A stretch of 64,000 nt of DNA. Origin: Chryseobacterium formosense (GTDB lineage: Bacteria > Bacteroidota > Bacteroidia > Flavobacteriales > Weeksellaceae). Position 1 is the first letter of the stretch. Each line of letters begins with the position of its first letter. The DNA is taken from the NCBI RefSeq assembly GCF_900116415.1, contig NZ_FPAP01000006.1, forward strand, positions 62,001-126,000, written 5' to 3'. The notes under the pieces are model-generated. The model was not told the DNA's origin, did no database searches, and saw only the letters and a program-made list of their open reading frames with translations. This document shows, piece after piece, positions 50,304 through 58,854 of this stretch. The translations under genes were made by a program, and so were the position numbers.

Positions 50304-50684
50304 TTATGATTTTTTTTGAGATTGTAATTGGCAAAGCTTGATAAACTGCGCTTCAACATCCTGAAATTTCTCAGGAAGCTCATTCGAAACCCAAAACAAC
50401 ATGGCAACTGTTTTTTCACCAAAACTGTCTCTGAAAAGCTCTTTATTCAAACGATAACATTCTCTTAAAAGCCTTTTCACTCGATTTCTGTAAACTGCTT
50501 TTTTAAAATATCTTTTAGAAACAGAAACTCCGATTTTCACATTTTCATTCTGCAGATCAGGATGGTTTTTAAGAATAATAATTCGCAGATTTCCATATGT
50601 TCTCCATTTACCTTTAGCGAAAAGTAAGTCGATCTCTGCTTTTTTCTTGAGTTTTTCTTCTTTTGGATATTTAAAATCAGACAT
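50304..50684 (-). CDS. rnpA: Ribonuclease P protein component
   Basis: A 126-residue basic protein that helps the P RNA remove 5' leaders of tRNA precursors. The signature KRYFKKAVYRNRVKRLLRE (about residues 60-78) is diagnostic, preceded by the FAKGKWRTYGNLRI segment. The protein starts inside the end of tcdA with an 8-bp overlap. In many bacteria rnpA follows rpmH; here it sits with tcdA and a TatD-like gene instead. Confidence 0.93.
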   Translation of the reverse strand: MSDFKYPKEEKLKKKAEIDLLFAKGKWRTYGNLRIIILKNHPDLQNENVKIGVSVSKRYFKKAVYRNRVKRLLRECYRLNKELFRDSFGEKTVAMLFWVSNELPEKFQDVEAQFIKLCQLQSQKKS

Positions 50685-51408
50685 TATCGTTTTTCACTAA
50701 ATGATTGATAACTTCCGCTGCTGCGTACAATCCGAAAATCGCGGGTAGAAAGCTGATTGTTCCGTAAAAAGATCTTTTATAATTGGCTCCGTCGGTCATT
50801 TTTAAGCTGTCTTCATCCTGAATTTCGTCAGAAAATACACAACGAACACCTTTGTCAATTTTTACTTTTTTAAGTCTCTTTCTGATCTGTCTTGCCAAAT
50901 GACAATGTTGCGTTTTGCTGATATCACGAACAAGAACTTTTGATGGGTCAGATTTTCCGCCGGCTCCCATTGAGCTTACAATTTTTATTCTTCTGCGTTT
51001 AGCCGCAATAATGAGTTCTAGTTTTGGGGTAACACTGTCAATACAGTCTAAAACAAAATCAAACTTTGCCGAATCTAAAACTTCCTCCATTCTTCCGGGA
51101 TTCAGAAACTCATTGATTTTTGTAAGATTCAGATTTGGGTTGATGTCTAAAAGTCTTTCAGCAACGACTTCTACTTTATGTTTCCCTACGGTAGAATGCA
51201 ACGCCGGAAGCTGTCTGTTGATGTTGGTAATGTCAACAGTATCTCCGTCAACAATCGTCATATTCCCGACACCGGCTCTTGCCAAAAATTCTGCTGCAAA
51301 AGAACCGACTCCACCCAATCCTACAACAAGAACCGTTGCTTTATTCAACTTTTCCAAACCTTCTTCTTTGATCAGGAGTTCTGTTCTTTCCAACCAGTAT
51401 TTATCCAT
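50677..51408 (-). CDS. tcdA: tRNA threonylcarbamoyladenosine dehydratase
   Basis: A 243-residue ThiF/E1-like ATPase. The nucleotide loop VVGLGGVGSFAAEFLARAGV (residues 28-47) and the Asp pair in VDGDTVDITNINRQ (about 53-66) bind ATP. The enzyme cyclises the t6A37 side chain of tRNA to ct6A. A dehydratase rather than ubiquitin-like activator role follows from the absence of a catalytic cysteine domain and the segment GAGGKSDPSKVLVRDISKT typical of TcdA. It overlaps the TatD-like gene upstream and rnpA downstream by 8 bp each. Confidence 0.88.
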   Translation of the reverse strand: MDKYWLERTELLIKEEGLEKLNKATVLVVGLGGVGSFAAEFLARAGVGNMTIVDGDTVDITNINRQLPALHSTVGKHKVEVVAERLLDINPNLNLTKINEFLNPGRMEEVLDSAKFDFVLDCIDSVTPKLELIIAAKRRRIKIVSSMGAGGKSDPSKVLVRDISKTQHCHLARQIRKRLKKVKIDKGVRCVFSDEIQDEDSLKMTDGANYKRSFYGTISFLPAIFGLYAAAEVINHLVKNDNV

Positions 51409-52033
51409 TTTTTATCGTCTCTAAGTTTTCTAAAATTTGCTTATTCAGTTGTTCCAAAGAAATTTCTTTTAATTCTGAAATTTTTAAGTATAATTCTTCG
51501 ATATTAAAATCTTCATTATCAGTTTCAAGAAATATTTTATCTAAAGGAGTTGTCTTTAAAACATTCTGCAAAGATAGATTATACAAAACAGCTTTTCCAA
51601 AACTCAAATAAAAATTATTTTTCAGCAGATCATCGGCAATGCTTTGTTTTTTATTGAATCCATGAATAATCATCGGCTGTTCTGCATATTTTTTGAATGA
51701 AATCACTTCATAGAATTTTCTTACGCAATGAATAATTAAAGGTTTTTTGAGCTCATTCGAAATCTCAATTTGCTTTTTGAAAACCTCTTCCTGAATTTTT
51801 TGTTCAACAGAAATCAGTCCGTCGAGTCCGCACTCTCCAATGGCAAAACAATTTTCCGTAATGTTTGATTTTAACCAATTGATTTGATTTTTGATGTTGT
51901 CTGATTGAATATCTTGCGGGTGAATTCCTATGGAATACAAATGATTGGACGGAGTTTTTCCGTAGTTTAAATTATAAATTCCAAGTGGTTTATTTTCTTT
52001 ATGATGATGAAAATCAAAAAAATCCATATTCAA
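51401..52033 (-). CDS. TatD-family metal-dependent hydrolase, short form
   Basis: A 210-residue protein. Family marks: FHHHKENKP at the start (metal-site histidines, degenerate against the usual HCHLD), AIGECGLD near residue 80, LIIHCVRKFY near 110 and FLETDNEDF near 175. Active TatD enzymes are DNases with two metal ions. The altered N-terminal metal block and short length leave activity uncertain. Its stop overlaps tcdA by 8 bp, so it opens the three-gene unit. Confidence 0.75.
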   Translation of the reverse strand: MNMDFFDFHHHKENKPLGIYNLNYGKTPSNHLYSIGIHPQDIQSDNIKNQINWLKSNITENCFAIGECGLDGLISVEQKIQEEVFKKQIEISNELKKPLIIHCVRKFYEVISFKKYAEQPMIIHGFNKKQSIADDLLKNNFYLSFGKAVLYNLSLQNVLKTTPLDKIFLETDNEDFNIEELYLKISELKEISLEQLNKQILENLETIKNG

Positions 52034-52122
52034 AAATACTATATTTTAAACGGGATAGAAAATTATTAAACGTTCGTTTATAGATATGTTAAAAATTTCT
52101 TAACTTTACTAAAAACGTAACT

Positions 52123-52752
52123 ATGGGAAAAAAGTTTTCTGACAAACAGATTCACATTCTTGATATTGCCGAGGAACTTATCGCTAAAAAAGGGTATGAG
52201 GGAACTTCTGTAAGAGACATTTGTACAAAAGCCAACATCAATGTGGCAATGATTTCCTATTATTTTGGGTCGAAAGAAAAAATGATGTCTTACCTTTATC
52301 AGTACCGTGTGCTGAAAACCAGAGAAAATTTTTCTCAATTTGCAGACACCATCAAAGACGGAAGGCCGGAAATGCAGATGAAAGAAATGATCAAATATAT
52401 TGTGAGCCAGCTTTTTAAATATAATTATTTCCATGGTTTCGTGACGCAGGAACTTCGCCATACCGAAAATCTTAAAGATGAACTGCTTGATTTTTACCAA
52501 TTGTTTGTAAGAAAGCTTGATGAAGTGATCAAAAAAGGGGTTACTTCAGGTGTTTTTACATTTACTCCGAAACCTGAAGATATTTTAACGACGATCATTG
52601 GTTCTACGTTATTTGTCATCAGAAACAAAAATTTTTACGAGTTATATGTTCCTCACAAAGATGAAGAATCTTATGTGAAGGAAGCAGAAAAAAAGGTGAG
52701 AATGAATCTCTTAATGAATATTTTTGCTGTTTTGGGATACGCAGCAGACTAA
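52123..52752 (+). CDS. TetR/AcrR family transcriptional regulator
   Basis: A 209-residue regulator with the N-terminal TetR helix-turn-helix (about residues 9-55): IHILDIAEELIAKKGYEGTSVRDI, then NINVAMISYYFGSKEKM as recognition helix. The ligand domain follows (60-200) with hydrophobic helices of unknown ligand. There is no transporter beside it, so its target is not evident. It precedes bamD on the same strand by about 100 bp, but bamD has its own promoter box. Confidence 0.9.
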   Translation: MGKKFSDKQIHILDIAEELIAKKGYEGTSVRDICTKANINVAMISYYFGSKEKMMSYLYQYRVLKTRENFSQFADTIKDGRPEMQMKEMIKYIVSQLFKYNYFHGFVTQELRHTENLKDELLDFYQLFVRKLDEVIKKGVTSGVFTFTPKPEDILTTIIGSTLFVIRNKNFYELYVPHKDEESYVKEAEKKVRMNLLMNIFAVLGYAAD

Positions 52753-52799
52753 TTTTACGTTAAATAATCATAAAAAAAAATCTTTTAGCAAAAAAGTTA

Positions 52800-52807
52800 T
52801 ATTTTTG
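52800..52807 (+). promoter_or_regulatory. bamD: -7 promoter element for bamD
   Basis: TATTTTTG fits TAnnTTTG and lies 42 nt upstream of the bamD start codon. The -33 box is weak. Confidence 0.45.
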
Positions 52808-52849
52808 CAAATTAATAGGTCGGTAAACCCGATAGCTGTTATTTTTTAT

Positions 52850-53845
52850 ATGAAAAAATATATTTTAGGTATTTTCGCTATTGCTGTGCTTGCTTCTTGC
52901 AAAAGTCAGCAGGAAAAAGCATTAAGAAGTGCAGACAAGAATTTTATCCTTAAAACGGCAAATGAAAATTTTGCTAAAAAGAAATGGAAAAACGCTTTGG
53001 CGCTTTACGATAGACTTCCGAATCTTGTGGCTGGAACAGATGATGCACCAAATGTGGTTTTCAATTCAGCGTATGCCAATTATTATGATAAAAACTATAG
53101 ACTTGCGGGAAATCAGTTTAAAAATTTCTCTGTAAGTTTTCCTCAGGATAATAGAAAAGAAGAAGCTGCTTATATGTCGGCATTGTGCTACTACAACGGT
53201 TCTATGGATTATAACTTAGATCAGTCGAGTACAGAATTGGCAATTAACGAGCTTCAGGAATTCTTGAATAATTACCCGAACTCTGAAAGATCTAAAAACA
53301 TCAACACGATGGTTGATGAACTTTCTTACAAGCTTGAATTTAAGGCTTACGAAAACGCTAAGCAATATTTCAAAATGGCAAATTACAAGTCTACTGCCGT
53401 TGCTTTTGAAAATGTTTTAGATGATTTCCCGAGTACAAAACTTCGTCCGAAAATCTATGATTACATGATGAAAGCACGTTATCTTTTGGCTCAAAACTCT
53501 GTTTATGAACTGAAAGAAGAACGTATTGAAAGTGCATTGGCATTTACAAGACAGGTTGAAAAAGAACTTCCGAATACAGAATACTCTAAAACTGCACTTG
53601 ATCTGAGAGAAAAACTTGAAAGAGAAAAGAAAAATTTTGCAGTTGTAAAAAAGCAAACCGAAGAGAGAATTGCGGTTCTTACAGCTAAGCAGAAAAAAAT
53701 TGCAGATAAAATGGCTGAGCAAAACAAAACTGAACAGCAGATGAAAGATCAGGTAGATAATGAAAAGCAGGCAACCCAGATGAGAAGAGACAGTGCGGTG
53801 CTGCAAACACCTCCTCCTGCGGCGACTTTCAAAATTCAAAGATAA
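52850..53845 (+). CDS. bamD: Outer-membrane protein assembly factor BamD
   Basis: 331 residues from the ATG at 52850. An upstream in-frame start at 52724 would overlap the TetR gene and add a charged stretch, so it is rejected. A lipoprotein signal (MKKYILGIFAIAVLASCKSQ, Cys17) is followed by TPR repeats (NEN FAKKKWKNALALYDRLP, QFKNFSVSFPQDNRKEEAAYMS, ELQEFLNNYPNSERSK). The C-terminal 70 residues are a charged coiled coil, longer than in E. coli. BamD works with BamA to fold barrels in the outer membrane. Confidence 0.92.
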   Translation: MKKYILGIFAIAVLASCKSQQEKALRSADKNFILKTANENFAKKKWKNALALYDRLPNLVAGTDDAPNVVFNSAYANYYDKNYRLAGNQFKNFSVSFPQDNRKEEAAYMSALCYYNGSMDYNLDQSSTELAINELQEFLNNYPNSERSKNINTMVDELSYKLEFKAYENAKQYFKMANYKSTAVAFENVLDDFPSTKLRPKIYDYMMKARYLLAQNSVYELKEERIESALAFTRQVEKELPNTEYSKTALDLREKLEREKKNFAVVKKQTEERIAVLTAKQKKIADKMAEQNKTEQQMKDQVDNEKQATQMRRDSAVLQTPPPAATFKIQR

Positions 53846-53887
53846 TTCGTAAATTTGCTAACTTATAAATAAATTAATTTTCTCAAA

Positions 53888-54211
53888 ATGAGCGTAAAAG
53901 ATACAAAAGCAGAAGTAAATACGATTACTTACGATAAAGATAAGATTGAAGACAAAGTAGGCTCAATCTATGAAGCTATTGTAATCATGGGGAAAAGAGC
54001 AGAGCAGATCAATGCAGAAATTCGTACTGAGTTACACAATAAATTAGACGAATTTGCAGTTCACAACTCTACTTTGGAAGAAGTTTTTGAAAACAGAGAG
54101 CAGATCGAAATTTCAAAACACTACGAAAAACTTCCGAAACCAACTTCTATTGCTATCCAGGAATGGTTAGAAGATGAAGTTTACTTCAGAAAAACTGAAG
54201 ACAGAAAATAA
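53888..54211 (+). CDS. rpoZ: DNA-directed RNA polymerase omega subunit
   Basis: A 107-residue protein of the Bacteroidota omega type: KVGSIYEAIVIMGKRAEQIN (about residues 23-42) holds the conserved RAxQ block that grips the beta-prime subunit, and the C-terminal part is acidic. It helps assemble RNA polymerase. It lies between bamD and coaBC, the order I know in this phylum. A weak hairpin follows at 54236. Confidence 0.88.
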   Translation: MSVKDTKAEVNTITYDKDKIEDKVGSIYEAIVIMGKRAEQINAEIRTELHNKLDEFAVHNSTLEEVFENREQIEISKHYEKLPKPTSIAIQEWLEDEVYFRKTEDRK

Positions 54212-54235
54212 ATAAAATTATTTTTTATAAAATGT

Positions 54236-54269
54236 AAGGTCATAAAGGAAATATTTCTTTTGTGACCTT
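54236..54269 (+). terminator. Hairpin after rpoZ
   Basis: A 17-bp stem with two G-T type pairs and almost no loop (54236-54252 with 54253-54269), followed by a T-rich stretch. It lies 25 nt past rpoZ, in front of coaBC. Confidence 0.55.
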
Positions 54270-54336
54270 TGCTGTTTTGATATATCAGGATACGTTTAGG
54301 AAAAAATAAGTAAATTAGTGCTTTAAAAAAAACTAC

Positions 54337-55539
54337 ATGAGTATTGCCGGGAAAAAGATTCTCATCGCCGTTTCTGGTGGAATAGCTGCCTATAAAATTC
54401 ATTTTCTTATTCGGGATTTTGTAAAAAAAGGAGCTGAAGTTCAGGTCATTATGTCACCCGATGCGGAGCATTTTGTGACGAAGCTGACTCTGTCCACACT
54501 TTCAAAAAATCCGGTTTACACAGAATTTTACAGTGATAACGGAACATGGAACAGTCATGTGGAATTGGCTCTTTGGGCAGATGTAATGATCGTTGCGCCT
54601 TGTACAGCCAATACTTTAGCCAAGATGATTCATGGGATTTGTGATAATCTTCTGATTGCGACCCATATGTCTGCAAAATGTCCTGTATTTATTGCTCCGG
54701 CGATGGATTTGGATATGTATCAGCATCCTTCCACTAAAAATAATTTAAAACTTGCGGAAGAATACGGTCATACTGTAATTCCTGCTGAAAGTGGCGAATT
54801 GGCGAGTGGTTTGGTGGGTCAGGGAAGAATGTCAGAACCGGAAACAATCGTTAAAACTGTTGAGGATTTTTTCAATTCAAATCAAAAAAAATCATTACAA
54901 GGTAAAACAATTTTAATTACGGCCGGACCAACTTATGAGGCAATTGATCCTGTTCGTTTTATCGGAAATCATTCTTCAGGAAAAATGGGGTTTTCGTTAG
55001 CAGAAGAGGCTGCAAAAAGAGGCGCAAAAGTAATTCTTATTTCGGGTCCGAGTTCGTTAAAACCGAATCATGAAAATGTAGAATTACATCAAGTTACTTC
55101 AGCAAAAGAAATGCTCAACAAGGTTTTTGAATTTTACGAAACCATCGATATTGGAATTGCGAGTGCGGCCGTTGCGGATTATGCTCCGAAAGTAGTCGCT
55201 TCAGAAAAGATTAAAAAAAATGAGGACAGCTTTTCGATTGAATTAATCAAAAATCCGGATATTCTAAAAACCATGGGTGAAAAAAAATCACATCAGTTTT
55301 TGGTAGGATTTGCTCTTGAAACGCAGAATGAAGAGGAAAATGCAAAAGGAAAACTTGCCAAGAAAAATTTGGATATGATCGTTTTAAACTCACTTCGGGA
55401 TGAAGGGGCAGGTTTTAAAAATGACACCAACAAAATAAAAATATTTACCAAAACAGAGAAGCTGGAATTTGATCTGAAATCTAAAGAAAATGTTGCAAAA
55501 GATATTCTCGATTGCATTGAAACTCAGATTTTAAAATAA
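54337..55539 (+). CDS. coaBC: Bifunctional phosphopantothenoylcysteine decarboxylase/phosphopantothenate-cysteine ligase
   Basis: A 400-residue bifunctional enzyme of coenzyme A synthesis. The CoaC half (about 1-190) is a flavoprotein with VSGGIAAYK at 10-18, the catalytic His in SHVELALWAD near 71, and APAMDLDMYQHP near 123. The CoaB half (about 195-400) has TAGPTYEAIDPVRFIGNHSS near 200, the ASAAVADYAP block near 280 and KNPDILK near 305. It first condenses 4'-phosphopantothenate with cysteine using CTP, then decarboxylates the product. Confidence 0.95.
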   Translation: MSIAGKKILIAVSGGIAAYKIHFLIRDFVKKGAEVQVIMSPDAEHFVTKLTLSTLSKNPVYTEFYSDNGTWNSHVELALWADVMIVAPCTANTLAKMIHGICDNLLIATHMSAKCPVFIAPAMDLDMYQHPSTKNNLKLAEEYGHTVIPAESGELASGLVGQGRMSEPETIVKTVEDFFNSNQKKSLQGKTILITAGPTYEAIDPVRFIGNHSSGKMGFSLAEEAAKRGAKVILISGPSSLKPNHENVELHQVTSAKEMLNKVFEFYETIDIGIASAAVADYAPKVVASEKIKKNEDSFSIELIKNPDILKTMGEKKSHQFLVGFALETQNEEENAKGKLAKKNLDMIVLNSLRDEGAGFKNDTNKIKIFTKTEKLEFDLKSKENVAKDILDCIETQILK

Positions 55540-55576
55540 ATTTTATAAATTTCCGTTTTCAATTTTTAATTAGCTA

Positions 55577-56476
55577 ATGAAAAAAATAATCATACTCTTT
55601 TTTCTGATCGTATTCAATTTCGGGTTTTCTCAGGAACTCCTCTCTACCGTTCAGGTTAATTCTCAGAGCTTAGGCGGAAGTAATACGCAAGTTTACAAAG
55701 CTTTGGAAAAAAGCCTCCGGGATTTTATCAATAATACAAGCTGGACGGGAAAAAAACTTCAGAATTTTGAAAAAATAAAATCAAATTTTGCAATCGTTCT
55801 TACTGAAAGAGATGGAAATCGTTATAAAGGAACAATCGTTGTTCAGGCAGTTCGCCCGGTTTTCAGCAGTTCATATGAATCACCATTGCTAAACATTCAG
55901 GATAACAGATTCGGATTTGAATATGCCGAAAATGAGAATCTTGTTTTCAACGAAAGACAATTTTCAGGGAAAAATTTAATTGATGTGATCAGCTTTTACG
56001 TGTATCTGATTTTAGGTTATGATGCAGACAGCTTTCAGTCGATGGGCGGAACGCAATGGTTTTCAAAAGCTCAGCAGATTGCCCAAAATGCTCAAAACCG
56101 AGGTTATGATGGATGGAATCAGATTAATGAACCAAGAAGCCGCTCGATTTTGATCGGGGAAATCCTGAATCCAAATATGAGTCAGTTGCGTTCTACGATT
56201 TATACTTATCACAGAGCAGGTTTGGATGGATTATTCAATCAGGATCAGACGCAGCCAAAGAAGATTATTTTCGATGCTTTGATGCAATTGAAAACGTATG
56301 AAAATTCTTTCCAGCAGAATTATTTTTTCAATCTCTTTTTGGATAATAAGGCAGACGAAATATTCAATATTTTCAATTCCGGAAATAATGGTTCGGTAAA
56401 CATTGGTACTTTGAAACAGCAAATGATCATTTTCTCGCCAAAGAATACAGAATCTAAGTGGAATAAGTGGAAGTAA
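55577..56476 (+). CDS. DUF4835 family secreted protein
   Basis: A 299-residue protein with a signal peptide (MKKIIILFFLIVFNFGFSQ). The mature part begins with LLSTVQVNSQSLGGSNTQVYK and contains FINNTSWTGKKLQNFEKI, RGYDGWNQ and DALMQLKTYEN, as in DUF4835 proteins of this phylum. It is always in the cluster with coaBC and recN as I recall. It should be periplasmic. Function is unknown. It starts 37 nt after coaBC. Confidence 0.88.
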   Translation: MKKIIILFFLIVFNFGFSQELLSTVQVNSQSLGGSNTQVYKALEKSLRDFINNTSWTGKKLQNFEKIKSNFAIVLTERDGNRYKGTIVVQAVRPVFSSSYESPLLNIQDNRFGFEYAENENLVFNERQFSGKNLIDVISFYVYLILGYDADSFQSMGGTQWFSKAQQIAQNAQNRGYDGWNQINEPRSRSILIGEILNPNMSQLRSTIYTYHRAGLDGLFNQDQTQPKKIIFDALMQLKTYENSFQQNYFFNLFLDNKADEIFNIFNSGNNGSVNIGTLKQQMIIFSPKNTESKWNKWK

Positions 56477-56488
56477 AAGGTATAATTC

Positions 56489-56518
56489 TTGAATTCTGAC
56501 TTCTAAATTTTATATTTG
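56489..56518 (+). promoter_or_regulatory. recN: Promoter of recN
   Basis: TTG (56489-56491), 19 nt, TATATTTG (56511-56518): both boxes fit. The start codon is 31 nt downstream, so recN can be made apart from DUF4835. Confidence 0.75.
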
Positions 56519-56549
56519 CAGAAACAAAACGTAATCTGCTTCTGAATCT

Positions 56550-58199
56550 ATGCTTTCACGAATTTACATTAAAAATTTTGCTCTAATTGATGCACTTGAA
56601 GTGTCTCTAAAAAACGGTTTACAGGTCATCACTGGTGAAACAGGTGCTGGAAAATCGATTATTTTAGGTGCGCTACGATTGATTTTAGGCGAAAGAGCAG
56701 ATATAAAATCAATTTCTAAGGCTGAAGAAAAAAGTATTGTCGAGACAGAATTTGAGCTGAACAATCAGTTTAAAAAATTCTTCATCGAAAATGATCTCGA
56801 CTATGAGCATCAGACGATTATCAGACGAGAAATTTTGCCTTCGGGTAAATCCAGGGCATTTATCAATGATGTTCCGGTAACTTTGGATGTTCTTAAAGAG
56901 CTTAGTTCACAGCTTATCGATATTCATTCACAGTTTGAAACGTCTAATCTTTTTACTTCTGAATATCAGTTTAAAATAATCGATGGGCTTTCAGATAATA
57001 AAAAGCTTATTGAAGACTATCAACAGGACTTTTCTGAATATCAATCTTTAAAAACCCAGTTCAAAAAATATCAGACTCAGCTTTCTGAAAATACAAAAGA
57101 AGGTGACTACAAGCAATTTCTTCTAAGCGAATTGGAAGAATTGAAAATGGATGATGTAAATTATGAAGACTTACAAAATCAGCGTTCTGTACAGGAAAAC
57201 GCAGGAATGATTTCTGAAAATTTGTCTCAGATTTTGTCTAGATTTCATCAGGAAGAAATCGGGATTCTTTCATTTTTTAATGAAGCAAAGTCTAAACTTT
57301 CAAAAATTGCTGATATTTCAACCAGCTTTTCAGAGCTTAATGAAAGACTTGAAGGCTCTTTTGTAGAAATAAAAGACATCATTTCTGAACTCGAAGACGA
57401 GTCTGAGAAAATTGAAATTAATCCTGAAAGTTTAGCTCAGCTTTTAGAATTTAATAATAAAATCAACAGCCTTTTTCTTAAACATAATGTTACTGATATT
57501 GAAGCTTTAAAAGAAATCAGAGATCAGCTTGCAGGCGAACAAAAAGGAACTGCCGAAATCGAAGCTTACATCAAAGAAATTCTTGAAAATATTTCATCCA
57601 AAGAAAAATCTCTGGAATCTTTAAGTCAGAAACTTTCCAAAAACAGAAAAAAAAGTATTCCTGTTTTCATTAAAAAAGCTGAGGATTTGCTTAAAAAACT
57701 TGGATTAGAGAAAGCAAAAGTTGACATCGAAATCAATGATTCAACAGAATATAACCCGTTTGGAAAAGAGAATATTCAACTGTTATTTCAGGCAAATTCT
57801 GGTTTTCCGCTAAAACCAATTCAAACTGCCATTTCTGGGGGTGAGAGATCTCGTGTTATGCTCGCTGTGAAAAAGATTATTGCAGAAAGTGATGAACTTC
57901 CAACTTTAATTTTAGATGAAATCGATACTGGAGTTTCTGGAAAAGTTGCCGAAGAAATTGGAAATCTGATGCGTGAAATGTCTCAAGATATGCAACTGAT
58001 TGTTATTTCTCACTTAGCACAGGTTGCCGCAAAAGGAAATGATAATTACAAAGTTATAAAACAGGATGTTGCAGGAAAAACTCAGTCAACGATTATTCCA
58101 CTAAATGACGAAGAAAAACTGAACGAAATCGCACAGCTACTTTCAGGAAGCAAAATCACGGAAGCGGCTCTGACGCAGGCAAAAGAATTGATTGGGTGA
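56550..58199 (+). CDS. recN: DNA repair protein RecN
   Basis: A 549-residue SMC-like ATPase for double-strand break repair. Walker A GETGAGKS is at residues 29-36, the signature SGGERSRVM near residue 430 and Walker B LILDEIDTGVSG near 451-462. A long coiled coil (about 150-370) separates the two ATP-binding halves, as in other RecN proteins. The promoter at 56489-56518 and a terminator at 58222 make it a unit of its own at the end of the bamD cluster. Confidence 0.95.
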   Translation: MLSRIYIKNFALIDALEVSLKNGLQVITGETGAGKSIILGALRLILGERADIKSISKAEEKSIVETEFELNNQFKKFFIENDLDYEHQTIIRREILPSGKSRAFINDVPVTLDVLKELSSQLIDIHSQFETSNLFTSEYQFKIIDGLSDNKKLIEDYQQDFSEYQSLKTQFKKYQTQLSENTKEGDYKQFLLSELEELKMDDVNYEDLQNQRSVQENAGMISENLSQILSRFHQEEIGILSFFNEAKSKLSKIADISTSFSELNERLEGSFVEIKDIISELEDESEKIEINPESLAQLLEFNNKINSLFLKHNVTDIEALKEIRDQLAGEQKGTAEIEAYIKEILENISSKEKSLESLSQKLSKNRKKSIPVFIKKAEDLLKKLGLEKAKVDIEINDSTEYNPFGKENIQLLFQANSGFPLKPIQTAISGGERSRVMLAVKKIIAESDELPTLILDEIDTGVSGKVAEEIGNLMREMSQDMQLIVISHLAQVAAKGNDNYKVIKQDVAGKTQSTIIPLNDEEKLNEIAQLLSGSKITEAALTQAKELIG

Positions 58200-58221
58200 T
58201 TTGTTTTGAATAAAATATAAG

Positions 58222-58246
58222 ACTTCTGATTTTCAGAAGTTTTTTA
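58222..58246 (+). terminator. Terminator of recN
   Basis: An 8-bp stem (58222-58229 with 58233-58240) with a TTT loop, then a T run, 22 nt past the stop codon. Confidence 0.8.
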
Positions 58247-58290
58247 ATTTTACATATAATTATTATAATAAGTTTAATTAAACGCATATT

Positions 58291-58782
58291 ATGAAAACAA
58301 AGCTATTTACATTGTGTTTTTCATTGTTTACAGTCAGTCTTATCTTTGCTTGCAGTTGTGATCCGAACGGTAATTTTTCAAAAGTTGCACCAAAAACAAA
58401 TTTAGTTGTTTTGGTAAAAATCAACAAATATCTTACATTTCAGGAATTTGAGAATGATAAAATTCCAATGTCAATGGAAGTGGAAATAATTGAGATCCTA
58501 AAAGGTAAAATTCAAAATAAAAAAATTATAGTTTGGGGTGATAATGGAATTTTGTGTCGTCCTTATTTAACAACATTTAATGAAGGAGAATATTATTTTT
58601 TAGCTTTATATAGTACGGGTAATATGATGCGTCAAAAAGAAGAAAAAAAAACACATTATTTTGTTTCAGTTTGTGGAGAATATTGGATGAAAGCAAATAT
58701 GGATAAAAAAATTGCATTGAGTAACTATATGGATAAGAAGAAACAAATTTCATTCAACAAAATTTTAAGACAATTCAAATAA
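58291..58782 (+). CDS. Secreted four-cysteine protein resembling TIMP/NTR-type inhibitors
   Basis: A 163-residue protein. The signal peptide spans residues 1-20, and the mature protein would start with Cys21. Cysteines at mature positions 1, 3, 69 and 108 are the only ones. Human TIMPs bind metalloproteases with an N-terminal Cys-x-Cys and pair Cys1-Cys70 and Cys3-Cys99, so the pattern is suggestive. The strands around VVLVKINKYLTF and SMEVEIIEILKG could be the OB-like fold of NTR domains. A lipoprotein is an alternative reading of IFAC. No other evidence for inhibition. Confidence 0.5.
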   Translation: MKTKLFTLCFSLFTVSLIFACSCDPNGNFSKVAPKTNLVVLVKINKYLTFQEFENDKIPMSMEVEIIEILKGKIQNKKIIVWGDNGILCRPYLTTFNEGEYYFLALYSTGNMMRQKEEKKTHYFVSVCGEYWMKANMDKKIALSNYMDKKKQISFNKILRQFK

Positions 58783-58786
58783 TCAT

Positions 58787-58816
58787 AAAGCTTCTCTCTA
58801 CAGAAGCTTTTTTTAT
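58787..58816 (+). terminator. Terminator of the four-cysteine protein gene
   Basis: A 9-bp stem (58787-58795 with 58802-58810) and T run, 5 nt past the stop. Confidence 0.8.
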
Positions 58817-58831
58817 TCCCACAACTTTTCT

Positions 58832-58839
58832 TACTTTTG
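58832..58839 (+). promoter_or_regulatory. -7 promoter element for the S9 peptidase gene
   Basis: TACTTTTG matches TAnnTTTG and lies 15 nt before the ATG at 58855, which rules against the TTG start at 58837. Confidence 0.5.
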
Positions 58840-58854
58840 AGAAAATCCTTCACA

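Noticed and set aside
50915..51424. A 169-codon plus-strand ORF over tcdA
   Set aside because: Its composition is biased and it covers a clear ThiF-family gene on the other strand.
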